This document shows positions 16,506-27,335 of a stretch of DNA of 64,000 nucleotides, in pieces. The stretch comes from Acidovorax sp. GBBC 1281 (GTDB taxonomy: Bacteria > Pseudomonadota > Gammaproteobacteria > Burkholderiales > Burkholderiaceae_C). The DNA lies in NCBI RefSeq assembly GCF_028473645.1, contig NZ_CP097269.1, forward strand, positions 1,558,001 through 1,622,000, in the 5' to 3' direction. The translations under genes and the position numbers were made by a program. Each line of letters starts with the position of its first letter. Position 1 is the stretch's first letter. The notes below the pieces were generated by a model. It saw only the letters and a list, made by a program, of their open reading frames with translations. It was not told the origin of the DNA and did no database searches.

Positions 16506-17471
16506 ATGCAACGCAAGCCATTCCTCCGCGCCGTCCTCGGCGCCCTCGCGCTCACTGCCGCTGCCAGCGGCTTCGCGCAGACCTACCCGAACAAGCCGGT
16601 GCGCGTGGTGATCCCGTTCCCGCCGGGCGGCACGCTGGATGCCGTGGGCCGCATGCTGGCGCAAAAGCTCGGCGAGCAGACCGGGCAGAGCTTCGTGATC
16701 GACAACAAGCCCGGCGGCAGCGGCGTGATCGGCGGCGACGCGGTCGCCAAGGCCGCGGCGGACGGCTACACGCTGCTGTTCAGCGCCTCCACCTTCACGA
16801 CCGCGCCGATGACACTCAAGTCGGTGCCGTTCAGCGTCACGCAGGACTTCGCACCCGTGGCGCTGGTGGCCAAGGCGCCCCTGTCGGTGGCGGTCAACAA
16901 GGACCTGCCGGTGACCGACATCAAATCCCTGCTGGGCTACGCCAAGAGCCACCCGGGCAAGATGACCTTCGCCGTGGGCTCCATCGGCTCGGCGGGGCAT
17001 CTCTCGACCGAGCTGCTGAAACGGGCCGGCAAGATCGACTACCTCATCGTGCCCTACAAGGGCACGGCGCCGGCCTTCCAGGACCTGATCGGCGGGCAGA
17101 TCGACGGCTTCATCGACCCCATCCTCGGCTCGCTCCAGTACCACAAGAGCGGCATGCTGAAGGTGGTGGCCGTGACCTCCGCCCAGCGCGTGCCCAACCT
17201 GCCCGATGTGCCCACGGTGGCCGAGACCATTCCTGGCTTCGAGTTCTACAGCTGGTACGGCCTGTGGGCCCCGGCCAAGACGCCGCCCGCGCTGGTGCAG
17301 CGCCTGAACGCCGAGGTGAACAAGGCCCTGGCCGGCGACATGGCCCAGAAGCTCAAGGACCAGGGGCTGCTCGTCACGCCGGGCAGCGTGGACGACTTCG
17401 CCAAGTTCCAGCGCGCCGACATGGAGCGCTCCCAGAAGATCGTGACCGAGGGCAACATCCGTGCGGAATGA
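16506..17471 (+). CDS. Bug/TctC-family solute-binding protein
   Basis: This is a 321-residue periplasmic carboxylate receptor. It has a Sec signal (MQRKPFLRAVLGALALT, cleavage after GFAQ) and the Bug signature segments VVIPFPPGGTLDA, DNKPGGSGVIGG and VPYKGTAPAFQDLIGGQ. GGAG precedes the ATG. The next gene starts within its last codons. Given the neighbouring D(-)-tartrate dehydratase it may capture tartrate or a related hydroxy-acid. No TctAB-type membrane subunits are encoded in the window. Confidence 0.93.
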   Translation: MQRKPFLRAVLGALALTAAASGFAQTYPNKPVRVVIPFPPGGTLDAVGRMLAQKLGEQTGQSFVIDNKPGGSGVIGGDAVAKAAADGYTLLFSASTFTTAPMTLKSVPFSVTQDFAPVALVAKAPLSVAVNKDLPVTDIKSLLGYAKSHPGKMTFAVGSIGSAGHLSTELLKRAGKIDYLIVPYKGTAPAFQDLIGGQIDGFIDPILGSLQYHKSGMLKVVAVTSAQRVPNLPDVPTVAETIPGFEFYSWYGLWAPAKTPPALVQRLNAEVNKALAGDMAQKLKDQGLLVTPGSVDDFAKFQRADMERSQKIVTEGNIRAE

Positions 17472-18174
17472 CGGCACGCTGCCCACAGGCGCCCATGCCG
17501 CCGTCACCGGCAGCAGCAGCGGCATCGGCCGCGCCATCGCCGAGTCGCTGCTGGCCGCGGGCTGGCAGGTGAGCGGGCTGGACGTGGCCACGCCGGCCAT
17601 CGAACATGCCGCGTTCACGCCCGTGGCCGTCGATCTGACCGATGGCGAAGACATCGCCCGTGCCGCCGCGGGGCTGCAGGCCGTCCAGGCCCTGGTGCAT
17701 GCCGCGGGTGTGCTGCGCGTGGGCCCGCTGGGCCAACTGGACCACGCAGGCGGCGGGTTGATGTGGCGCCTGCACGTCGATGCCGCCACGCGCCTGGCCG
17801 ATGCCATCGTGCCCGCCATGGCCGCACGTGGGAACGGCCGGGTGGTGTTCATCGGCAGCCGCGTGGCGCAGGGCATGCCCGGGCGCGGCCAGTACGCGGC
17901 CACCAAGGCGGCGCTGGTCGCGCTGGCGCGCAGCTGGGCGGCCGAAGTGGCGGGGCAGGGCGTGACGGTGAACGTCGTCTCGCCCGCAGCCACCGCCACC
18001 GGCATGCTGAACGACCCCGCCCGCGCCGGCAGCGCACCGCGCCTGCCGCCCATCGGCCGCCTCATCGAGCCCGGCGAGATCGCCGCGCTCGTGGGCTACC
18101 TGCTGTCGCCGCCGGCGGCGGCCATCACGGGGCAGGACATCGCCATCTGCGGGGGCTCCTCGCTCGCCCGCTGA
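17461..18174 (+). CDS. Short-chain dehydrogenase/reductase
   Basis: This is a 237-residue classical SDR. The NAD(P)-binding GSSSGIGRAIAES motif lies at residues 18-30. The HAAGV segment replaces NNAG. The catalytic Ser falls in FIGSRVA and the YxxxK in QYAATKAAL. The start is a GTG at 17461 overlapping the Bug gene by 11 nt, so translation is coupled. Within this cluster it would oxidise or reduce a hydroxy/keto acid. The exact substrate is unknown. Confidence 0.9.
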   Translation: MRNDGTLPTGAHAAVTGSSSGIGRAIAESLLAAGWQVSGLDVATPAIEHAAFTPVAVDLTDGEDIARAAAGLQAVQALVHAAGVLRVGPLGQLDHAGGGLMWRLHVDAATRLADAIVPAMAARGNGRVVFIGSRVAQGMPGRGQYAATKAALVALARSWAAEVAGQGVTVNVVSPAATATGMLNDPARAGSAPRLPPIGRLIEPGEIAALVGYLLSPPAAAITGQDIAICGGSSLAR

Positions 18175-18202
18175 TCCTTCTTTTTTCAACCACCCAAGCA
18201 CC

Positions 18203-19369
18203 ATGAAAATCGTCGATATCGTCGAATCCACCCGGCCCATCAAATCCGACATCCGCAACGCCTACATCGACTTTTCGAAGATGACCCTGAGCCTGGTGGC
18301 CGTCGTGACCGACGTGGTCCGCGACGGCAAGCCGGTGATCGGCTACGGCTTCAACTCCAACGGCCGCTACGGCCAGGGCGCGCTGATGCGCGACCGCTTC
18401 ATCCCCCGCGTGCTCGAAGCCGACCCCGCCACGCTGGTGGACGGCACCGGCGAGAACCTCGATCCGCACAAGGTCTGGGCCCGCATGATGATCAACGAAA
18501 AGCCCGGCGGCCACGGCGAGCGCTCGGTGGCCGTTGGCACCATCGACATGGCCGTGTGGGACGCGGTGGCCAAGATCGCCGGCCAGCCGCTCTACCAGCT
18601 GCTGGCCGAACGCTACGGCAACGGCACGCCCGACCCGCGCGTCTTCGTGTATGCCGCCGGCGGCTACTACTACCCCGGCAAGGGGCTGGACGGCCTCCGC
18701 AAGGAAATGGAGAGCTATCTGGCGCGTGGCTATTCGGTGGTCAAGATGAAGATCGGCGGAGCCTCGCTGGCCGACGACTGCGAGCGCATCGAGTCGGTTC
18801 TCAAGATCCTCGGCCCGGGCCAGCAGCTGGCGGTGGATGCCAATGGCCGGTTCGACCTGCCGACCGCCATCGACTACGGCCGCGCCCTGTCGCAGTACCC
18901 GCTGTTCTGGTACGAAGAGGCCGGCGACCCGCTCGACTACGAACTGCAGGCCAGGCTGGGCGAGGTGTACCAAGGCCCCATGGCCACGGGCGAGAACCTG
19001 TTTTCGATGCAGGACGCGCGCAACCTCATCCGCCACGGCGGCATGCACAAGGACCGCGACTGGCTGCAGTTCGACTGCGCTTTGAGCTACGGGCTGGTGG
19101 AATACCTGCGCACGCTGGACATGCTCAAGGACCATGGCTGGTCCCCCAGCCGCTGCATCCCCCACGGCGGCCACCAGATGTCGCTGGCCATCGCCGCGGG
19201 CCTGGGCCTGGGCGGCAACGAAAGCTACCCCGACCTGTTCCAGCCCTATGGCGGCTTCCCGGACGGCGTGAAGGTCGAAAACGGTTACGTCACGTTGCCA
19301 CCGTTGCCAGGCATCGGGTTAGAGGGAAAGTCCGACCTGATCGCGGAGATGCGGGCCCTGGCTTCCTGA
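18203..19369 (+). CDS. tarD: D(-)-tartrate dehydratase (enolase superfamily)
   Basis: This 388-residue mandelate-racemase-like enzyme converts D-tartrate to oxaloacetate with Mg2+. Active-site residues typical of the tartrate dehydratase subgroup are all present: K181 and K183 in KMKIGG, metal ligands D212 (VDANGRFD), E238 (YEEAGDP) and E264 (TGENLF), and H321 in IPHGGHQ. The segments WLQFDCALSYGL and NESYPDLFQPYGGFPDG closely match what I recall of the characterised Bradyrhizobium enzyme. The gene lies 28 bp after the SDR gene, and a strong terminator follows about 105 bp downstream. The substrate assignment is by similarity. Confidence 0.85.
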   Translation: MKIVDIVESTRPIKSDIRNAYIDFSKMTLSLVAVVTDVVRDGKPVIGYGFNSNGRYGQGALMRDRFIPRVLEADPATLVDGTGENLDPHKVWARMMINEKPGGHGERSVAVGTIDMAVWDAVAKIAGQPLYQLLAERYGNGTPDPRVFVYAAGGYYYPGKGLDGLRKEMESYLARGYSVVKMKIGGASLADDCERIESVLKILGPGQQLAVDANGRFDLPTAIDYGRALSQYPLFWYEEAGDPLDYELQARLGEVYQGPMATGENLFSMQDARNLIRHGGMHKDRDWLQFDCALSYGLVEYLRTLDMLKDHGWSPSRCIPHGGHQMSLAIAAGLGLGGNESYPDLFQPYGGFPDGVKVENGYVTLPPLPGIGLEGKSDLIAEMRALAS

Positions 19370-19384
19370 GAATATGGCGGAGCG

Positions 19385-19446
19385 TTTTGCTATAAAAATA
19401 TGAGCAATATGCCCTAGTAAGATATGTGCTGCAGGCCTTTTTGACC
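19385..19446 (+). repeat. Intergenic hairpin repeat, copy D
   Basis: The blocks occur in the family order: GCTATAAAAATATGAGC (19389-19405), ATGCCCTAGT (19409-19418), ATATGTGCTGCAGGCC and TTTTTGACC. It lies directly after the tartrate dehydratase stop and before its terminator. Confidence 0.75.
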
Positions 19447-19475
19447 AGAACCGTTGCCCTGGCGGCATCGCTCCG

Positions 19476-19508
19476 ACGCCCGGCCTCGCCCTGCGAGGCC
19501 GGGCGTTT
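19476..19508 (+). terminator. Terminator after the tartrate dehydratase gene
   Basis: A perfect 14-bp stem (ACGCCCGGCCTCGC at 19476-19489 with 19493-19506) has a 3-nt loop and is followed by TTT. The short T-run is the only weakness. Confidence 0.75.
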
Positions 19509-19623
19509 GCCATGGGGGTGGCGCGGGGCGTGCGGGGGGCCTTATGCTGGCCGGGGCCCTGTGATGGGTCGGCATTTGCTTGTATCGTCGGTTTTCTCGT
19601 GTCCTTCGTGCTCATCCATCCCC

Positions 19624-20523
19624 ATGGACATCAAGACCCTGCGCCTTTTCGTGGAAATCGCCAAACACGGCAGCTTCGCCGAAGCGGCCAAGGTGGTGTG
19701 CGCCACGCAGTCGGCGGTCAGCAAGGCGATGAAGGGGCTCGAATCCGAGATGGGTGTGCAACTGCTCGCGCGCACGGGGCGCGGCAAGGGCCTCACCGCT
19801 GCGGGCGATCTGCTGCTGCGCCGCGCGGTGAACATCCTGCATGAGATGCATGGGCTGGAGGGCGAACTGGCGGAAATGCAGCAGGTGCAGCGCGGAAGCC
19901 TGCGCATCGGCTTTCCCCGCATGGGCACCAGCGCTTACTACGCGGGGCTGTTCACCGAGTTCCGGCAGCGCTTTCCGGCCATCGACGTGACGATGGTGGT
20001 CGAGCCGCTCGACCGGCTGGAAGCGCAGCTGCGGGCGGGCGAGGTGGACTTGGCGGCGCTGGTGGCGCCAGCCGCTCACGACTTCGACTGGCAGCATGTG
20101 CGCACCGAGCCCATGGTGGCCTTGGTGCCACAGGCCTTCGTGCCCAGGGGCACCACCCGCATTGCGCTCGCGGATCTGTCGCAATGGCCGCTCATCCTGT
20201 TCGAGGAGGGCACGACCGTGAACCGGGCGATCCTGCAGGCCTGTGCGCGGCAGGGTGTGCGGCCCAACGTGTCCGTCATGGGCACGGGGCAAGTCGATTT
20301 CCTGGTGCAGCTGGTGGCGCAGCAGCTCGGGGTGATCCTGCTGCCGCGCGTCATCACGCGCTGGAGCAAGCACCCCGGCGTGTGCTACCTCGACGTGGAC
20401 GATCTGCCCTCCATCTGGCACTTCACCCTGGCCTGGCGCCGCGGCGTGCCGCACACGCCCGCGGCGCGCGCCTGGCTGGACCTGGCGCAGGATTACTTCC
20501 AGGTGCGCCAGCTCGGCTGCTGA
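19624..20523 (+). CDS. LysR-family transcriptional regulator
   Basis: This is a 299-residue LysR regulator. The N-terminal HTH (IKTLRLFVEIAKHGSFAEAA, CATQSAVSKAMKGLE) is followed by the effector-binding domain (LRIGFPRMGTSAYY). The ATG at 19624 lies two residues before the start of family similarity. The frame stays open upstream without coding signs. It lies downstream of the tartrate cluster on the same strand and is separated from it by a terminator. The next gene is convergent, so its target is not clear from position. Confidence 0.9.
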   Translation: MDIKTLRLFVEIAKHGSFAEAAKVVCATQSAVSKAMKGLESEMGVQLLARTGRGKGLTAAGDLLLRRAVNILHEMHGLEGELAEMQQVQRGSLRIGFPRMGTSAYYAGLFTEFRQRFPAIDVTMVVEPLDRLEAQLRAGEVDLAALVAPAAHDFDWQHVRTEPMVALVPQAFVPRGTTRIALADLSQWPLILFEEGTTVNRAILQACARQGVRPNVSVMGTGQVDFLVQLVAQQLGVILLPRVITRWSKHPGVCYLDVDDLPSIWHFTLAWRRGVPHTPAARAWLDLAQDYFQVRQLGC

Positions 20524-20550
20524 GCCCCGCCATCGGGCGGGAGCGCCGGC

Positions 20551-22224
20551 TCAGTAGGCGCCCGACGAGCCGATCAGCCGCTGCGCGGGCGCCGGCAGCG
20601 CGCCATGGCGGCTGTTGCTGCTGCTGCGGGCGGTGCCAGTCGGGGTTCCGGCCGTGCCGGCATCGGTATCGCCCGGCAGGCGGAACTGGGCCACCATGCG
20701 CGAAAGCGATTCGGCCTGGAACTTCAGGCTGTCGGCGGCGGCAGCGCTTTCCTCCACCAGTGCCGCGTTCTGCTGCGTGACCTGGTCCAGTTGCTGCACC
20801 GCATCTCCCACCTGGTTGATGCCGCTCGATTGCTCGGCGCTGGCCGCGCTGATCTCCGACAGCAGCGTGGACACCTGCGTGACCTGCGCCACCACCTCGT
20901 CCATGGTGCGCCCGGCCTGGGCCACGAGGTCGCTGCCGGTGCTCACGCGCGAGACGCTGGCTTCGATCATCGCCTTGATCTCCTTGGCGGCCTCCGCCGA
21001 GCGCCCCGCGAGGGATCGCACCTCGCTGGCCACCACCGCGAAGCCGCGCCCTTGCTCGCCGGCGCGGGCCGCCTCCACCGCGGCGTTCAGCGCCAGGATG
21101 TTGGTCTGGAAGGCGATGCCGTCGATCACCCCGATGATCTCCGCCATGCGGCTGGAACTCTGCTGGATGTCCTGCATGGTGGACACGACGTTGCCCACCA
21201 CCGAACCGCCCTGCGTGGCCACGGCCGACGCGCCGGAGGCCAGCTGGTGCGCACGGCGGGCCGAATCGGCGTTCTGCTGCACGGTGGAGGTCAGTTCTTC
21301 CATGGACGCCGCGGTCTCTTCCAGGTTGCTGGCCTGTTCCTCGGTGCGCTGGCTCAGGTCGGCGTTGCCGTTGGCGATCTGCACCGACCCCGTCGCGATG
21401 GAATCGGCGCTCGTGCGCACGTTGCCCACGATCTGCACCAGGCTGGCGTTCATGCGCTGCAGCGCGTTGAGCAACTGGCCCACCTCGTCCTTGCTGTTCG
21501 CCTCGATGTGCGACGTCAGGTCGCCCGCCGCCACGGTCTCGGCGATCTGCACCGCGCGCCCGATGGGCCGGGTGATGGATCGCGTGATGAGCCAGCCCAG
21601 CACGAACGACACGGCCACCGCCGCGCACGCGATGCCGATGATGAGCTGAAAGCCCGTCTTCACCTCGCGGTCCGCGCCGTCGCTGGCCTTGTCCATCTGC
21701 AGTTGCTGGTGATCGGACATCTTGTCGATCGCTGCCATGTAGGCCAGCTGGTTGCGCCGCAGCGTGTTGGCCAGCAGGCCCTTGGCTTCCTCGGTCTGGC
21801 CTGCGCGGATCAGCGAAAGGAAGGCGTCCACGTCCTTCACATAGGCGGCCCGCTGCTCCTGCGTGTCTGCGAGCAACCGCTTGCCCATGTCGCTTTGCAC
21901 CGTGGGCGTGAGCTTTGCGTACATGCCGGTGATGAGTTCGCGGCTGCCTTCGATGCCCTTGATCTCCTGCGCCCGCTGGGTTGCGTCATCGAAGATCACC
22001 AGGTTGCGCACGTAGCGGGCCTGCTGATCGACCTCGTCGGAAATCTCGTTCAGCAGCCGGACCTTGACGTAATAGTCCTTGGTCACCAGCGTCAGCGCCT
22101 GGTTGACGTTGCTCAGGGCCGACATGGAGATGCCGGCCACGAGGAGCAGCAACACGATCGTGGAAAGAAATGCGAGCGTGATGCGGGGGCCGATGCGCAG
22201 GTTCCCGAAGAATGGGTGGTTCAT
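20551..22224 (-). CDS. Methyl-accepting chemotaxis protein (Tsr-like architecture)
   Basis: This is a 557-residue transducer. TM1 lies near residues 11-31, followed by a four-helix-bundle (TarH/4HB) periplasmic sensor. TM2 is around 190-210, and a HAMP domain is followed by the long cytoplasmic coiled coil. The highly conserved signalling tip (GIAFQTNILALNAAVEAARA, FAVVASEVRSLAGRSAEAA) is intact. The C-terminus (SSGAY) has no CheR-docking pentapeptide. AAAGAG precedes the ATG. An intrinsic terminator lies only about 30 nt upstream of the start codon, which is unusual. The ligand is unknown. Confidence 0.95.
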   Translation of the reverse strand: MNHPFFGNLRIGPRITLAFLSTIVLLLLVAGISMSALSNVNQALTLVTKDYYVKVRLLNEISDEVDQQARYVRNLVIFDDATQRAQEIKGIEGSRELITGMYAKLTPTVQSDMGKRLLADTQEQRAAYVKDVDAFLSLIRAGQTEEAKGLLANTLRRNQLAYMAAIDKMSDHQQLQMDKASDGADREVKTGFQLIIGIACAAVAVSFVLGWLITRSITRPIGRAVQIAETVAAGDLTSHIEANSKDEVGQLLNALQRMNASLVQIVGNVRTSADSIATGSVQIANGNADLSQRTEEQASNLEETAASMEELTSTVQQNADSARRAHQLASGASAVATQGGSVVGNVVSTMQDIQQSSSRMAEIIGVIDGIAFQTNILALNAAVEAARAGEQGRGFAVVASEVRSLAGRSAEAAKEIKAMIEASVSRVSTGSDLVAQAGRTMDEVVAQVTQVSTLLSEISAASAEQSSGINQVGDAVQQLDQVTQQNAALVEESAAAADSLKFQAESLSRMVAQFRLPGDTDAGTAGTPTGTARSSSNSRHGALPAPAQRLIGSSGAY

Positions 22225-22255
22225 GGACGTGCTCTTTCTTTCTTGATGGGCTCAG

Positions 22256-22303
22256 AAAAAAATGCGCCACCCGCAAGTGCCGGGGCGGAGTTGCAGGTGG
22301 CGC
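22256..22303 (-). terminator. Intrinsic terminator just upstream of the chemoreceptor start
   Basis: The arms at 22264-22276 and 22291-22303 (minus-strand GCGCCACCTGCAA / TTGCGGGTGGCGC) have one mismatch. On the minus strand the hairpin is followed by a single A and then seven T (22256-22262). It ends about 32 nt before the chemoreceptor ATG, so it either ends an upstream minus-strand transcript or attenuates the receptor gene. Confidence 0.75.
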
Positions 22304-22592
22304 GCACTTCAATGCTTTCCTCTTGCGGCGTGCGGTTCGCTCCATGGGTCAGCCGCTTCGGCTTCTACCCTCCCTCCCTGTCCATCTGCGTGGAAACTTG
22401 CTGGTAGTGCAATGTCGTTCGTAAGTCTATGTTTCAGATTTTCAAATCCAAAGCGAAATTTTGGAAAGCAACACGTGCCAATTTCGCATGTCTTGCCAAA
22501 CGCCGCATGTGGCGGCCGGCCATCTTCCGAAGGGTGGTGGGACTCTTTCCCATGCGGGCCAAGGGGTGCTTCCGCGAAAACGTCCAGCCATG
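22304..22592. other. Gap between two minus-strand terminators; no protein gene seen
   Basis: About 290 bp separate the rpoD terminator from the terminator before the chemoreceptor. No plausible coding frame is present. The chemoreceptor promoter must lie here or downstream of the second terminator. A short non-coding transcript ending at 22256 would also fit. Confidence 0.4.
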
Positions 22593-22629
22593 AAAAAAGC
22601 CTGCTCCCGCAAGGCGGGGGCAGGCTTTT
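22593..22629 (-). terminator. Terminator of rpoD
   Basis: The stem AAAAGCCTGC (22595-22604) pairs with GCAGGCTTTT (22620-22629), with a GC-rich inner hairpin. On the minus strand it ends in a run of six T. It lies 37 bp after the rpoD stop codon. Confidence 0.9.
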
Positions 22630-22665
22630 CGATGGACGCGGCCCAGGGGGGCGGCGGCGGGCTGA

Positions 22666-25032
<2,367 letters not shown>

Positions 25033-25264
25033 GGACACCTCAGGATCAAAAACGGACACAAAGAAAACGCAAGCGCCATGGATCCCGGCGCGGGTGGCAC
25101 GGCAAAGGCCGGAGCCTTCGCGGTTCGAGGGAGCGACCCTCAGGGGCAAGATGTGTGGGCGAACATTTGGTGTGCAGTCCTTGCGGTGTGAAGGGCGGTC
25201 GTGCGTGTGTGTCACGGTTGCCCGGCCCGGAGGTGCTGCTGTCGCTCTTGCCGATTAACCCTAC

Positions 25265-25293
25265 ATTATAGCGGCCCAGGGGAATTTCAAGCC
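25265..25293 (-). promoter_or_regulatory. Promoter for rpoD overlapping the dnaG stop
   Basis: The minus strand carries a consensus -10 TATAAT (25265-25270). GGCTTG at 25288-25293 sits at 17-bp spacing as a weak -35, overlapping the dnaG stop codon. It would give a leader of roughly 225 nt before rpoD. Confidence 0.6.
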
Positions 25294-27281
25294 GGCTTGA
25301 GCGAAATTCCGCGCAATGCCTTGAGCCGCTGCTCCAGGGCCTGGTACTGCGCCAGTGCCGCCGGGTCGCGCGCCGCCAGCAGGATGAGCTCGTTTTGCTG
25401 GCGCTTGAGCTCCTCGATGAGCATGCGGTCGAGCAGGTCGCGCAGCTCGGCCCGCAGTTCCTGCACGTCGCCCTCGGTATGGGCGTGCGAGCCAGTCATC
25501 ACACGCTCTGCCAGCCCCTCGCATTCGTGCCCGCGCAGGCTCTCGCGCAGCACGGCCCAGGCCAGCGGACCGTGCTCGTGCAACTGGCCTTCCAGCCAGG
25601 TGAACAGCGGCCCGTGCGGCGGCGCTTGGGCGCACAGCACCGCATGGTCCTCGTGGGCCAGGTCTTCCAGGAACTCCATGTGCGACAGCAGAAGCCGTAC
25701 CGCATGGTCCGTGCGGCTCGCTGCCGGGGTGCGGGGCAGGCGCGGCTGGATGGGGCGCTCGTCCTCCTTCTTCCAGCGGCCCTTGCCTTTCCAGTCGCCG
25801 TTGTTTTTGCGAAACGGTTTGGCGGCATAGCCCTGGCCGCCGCCGGGCGGCTCGCCGGCCGGGGCCCAGCCGGCGTCCTGCGCCGAGGCGCCCCAGGGTG
25901 GTTCGTCGGCGTAGGCGGGCGGGGGGGCGCCCCCGGGGGCCGCGCGGTGCGCGCCGCCGCCCTGGCGGCTCGCGTCCTGTGCCGCGGCCTGGTTCCACAG
26001 ATCGGACAGGTCGCGTGCGTCGAGCTGGCCCAGCTCGGCCAGTTCGGTCAGCAACTGCCGCTTGAGCGCGCCGTCGGGCAGGGCGGACCACAGCGGCCGC
26101 GCGTTGCTCACCATGTGGGCCCGGCCTTCGGCGGTGCCCAGGTCGCAGTTCTCGCGGGCCGCCTCCAAAAGGAAGCGGCTGAGCGGCAGCGCCTCGCCCA
26201 CATGCCGGGCGAAGGCCTCGGTGCCGTGTTCGCGGATGAAGCTGTCGGGGTCATGCTCGGCCGGCAGGAACAGGAACTTCACGCTGCGCGTGTCGGTGGC
26301 GTAGGGCAGGGCGCCGTCGAGCGCCTTGCGCGCTGCGCGCCGCCCGGCCGCGTCGCCGTCGAAGCTGAACACCACGGTTTCGGTGAAGCGGAAAAGCTTG
26401 TGCACGTGGTCGGGCGTGCAGGCCGTGCCCAGCGTGGCCACGGCGTTCGGGAAGCCGAGCTGCGCCAGTGCCACCACGTCCATGTAGCCTTCCGTGACCA
26501 GCACGTAGCCGTGTTCGCGGATGGCGGTGCGCGCCTCGAACAGGCCGTAGAGTTCGCGGCCCTTGTGGAACACGGGCGTTTCCGGCGAGTTGAGGTACTT
26601 GGGCTTGTCGTCGCCCAGCACGCGCCCGCCGAAGCCGATGCACTCGCCCTTCACGTTGCGGATCGGGAACATCACGCGGTCGCGGAAGCGGTCGTAGCGC
26701 TTGTCGTCCTCCTCGTTCACGATCACCAGGCCGCTCTCGGCCAGCAGGGGGCTGTCGTACTCGGGAAACACGCTGGCCAGATTGCGCCAGCCCTCGGGCG
26801 CGTAGCCCAGGCCATAGCGCTTGGCCACCGTGCCGGACACGCCGCGCCCCTTGAAGTAGCCCACCGCACGCGGCGAATCCTTGAGGTGCTTGCGAAAGGA
26901 TTCGCCGGCCTTCTCGAGCACGTCCGTCAGCGTGGCCTGCTTTTGCCGCTGGGCGGCGGCGCGCTCGCGCTCCTGGGGAGAGACGTCGTCCTGCGGCACC
27001 TGCAGGCCCACCTGCTGGGCCAGGTCCTGCACGGCCTCCACGAAGCCCATGCCGGCGTGCTCCATGAGGAAACTGATGGCATTGCCGTTCTTGCCGCAGC
27101 CGAAGCAGTGGTAGAACTGCTTGGAGGGGCTGACGCTGAACGAGGGCGATTTTTCCCCGTGGAAGGGGCACAGCCCCATGAAGTTGGCGCCGCCCTTCTT
27201 GAGTTGCACGTAGCGGCCGACGATGTCGACCACATCGACGCGGGCGAGCAATTCCTGGATGAACGACTGGGGGATGGACAC
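25287..27281 (-). CDS. dnaG: DNA primase DnaG
   Basis: This 664-residue primase makes RNA primers at the replication fork. The N-terminal zinc finger has C38, H41, C59 and C62 (CPFHGEKSPSF, HCFGCGKNG). The TOPRIM catalytic part has EGYMDVV and FSFDGDAAGRRAA. A poorly conserved linker with Gly/Pro/Trp-rich sequence (about 430-520) precedes the C-terminal helicase-binding domain. The start GTG at 27279-27281 (SIPQSFIQELL) is preferred, with GGGGGA upstream. A TTG 18 bp farther up is possible. It precedes rpoD on the same strand. Confidence 0.97.
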   Translation of the reverse strand: MSIPQSFIQELLARVDVVDIVGRYVQLKKGGANFMGLCPFHGEKSPSFSVSPSKQFYHCFGCGKNGNAISFLMEHAGMGFVEAVQDLAQQVGLQVPQDDVSPQERERAAAQRQKQATLTDVLEKAGESFRKHLKDSPRAVGYFKGRGVSGTVAKRYGLGYAPEGWRNLASVFPEYDSPLLAESGLVIVNEEDDKRYDRFRDRVMFPIRNVKGECIGFGGRVLGDDKPKYLNSPETPVFHKGRELYGLFEARTAIREHGYVLVTEGYMDVVALAQLGFPNAVATLGTACTPDHVHKLFRFTETVVFSFDGDAAGRRAARKALDGALPYATDTRSVKFLFLPAEHDPDSFIREHGTEAFARHVGEALPLSRFLLEAARENCDLGTAEGRAHMVSNARPLWSALPDGALKRQLLTELAELGQLDARDLSDLWNQAAAQDASRQGGGAHRAAPGGAPPPAYADEPPWGASAQDAGWAPAGEPPGGGQGYAAKPFRKNNGDWKGKGRWKKEDERPIQPRLPRTPAASRTDHAVRLLLSHMEFLEDLAHEDHAVLCAQAPPHGPLFTWLEGQLHEHGPLAWAVLRESLRGHECEGLAERVMTGSHAHTEGDVQELRAELRDLLDRMLIEELKRQQNELILLAARDPAALAQYQALEQRLKALRGISLKPA

Positions 27282-27335
27282 CCGGCGATTGTCCCCCAAC
27301 GCGCCGGTGCCGGTACCCGCCGGTCGGCCCGCGGG

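Noticed and set aside
20526-20541. Short hairpin between the LysR gene and the chemoreceptor as a shared terminator
   Set aside because: It is only a 6-bp GC stem without T-runs and is common by chance in this composition.
22462-22477. TTGGCACGTGTTGC on the minus strand upstream of the chemoreceptor as a sigma-54 promoter
   Set aside because: The GG and GC elements are 8 bp apart instead of 10, so it does not fit the -24/-12 spacing.
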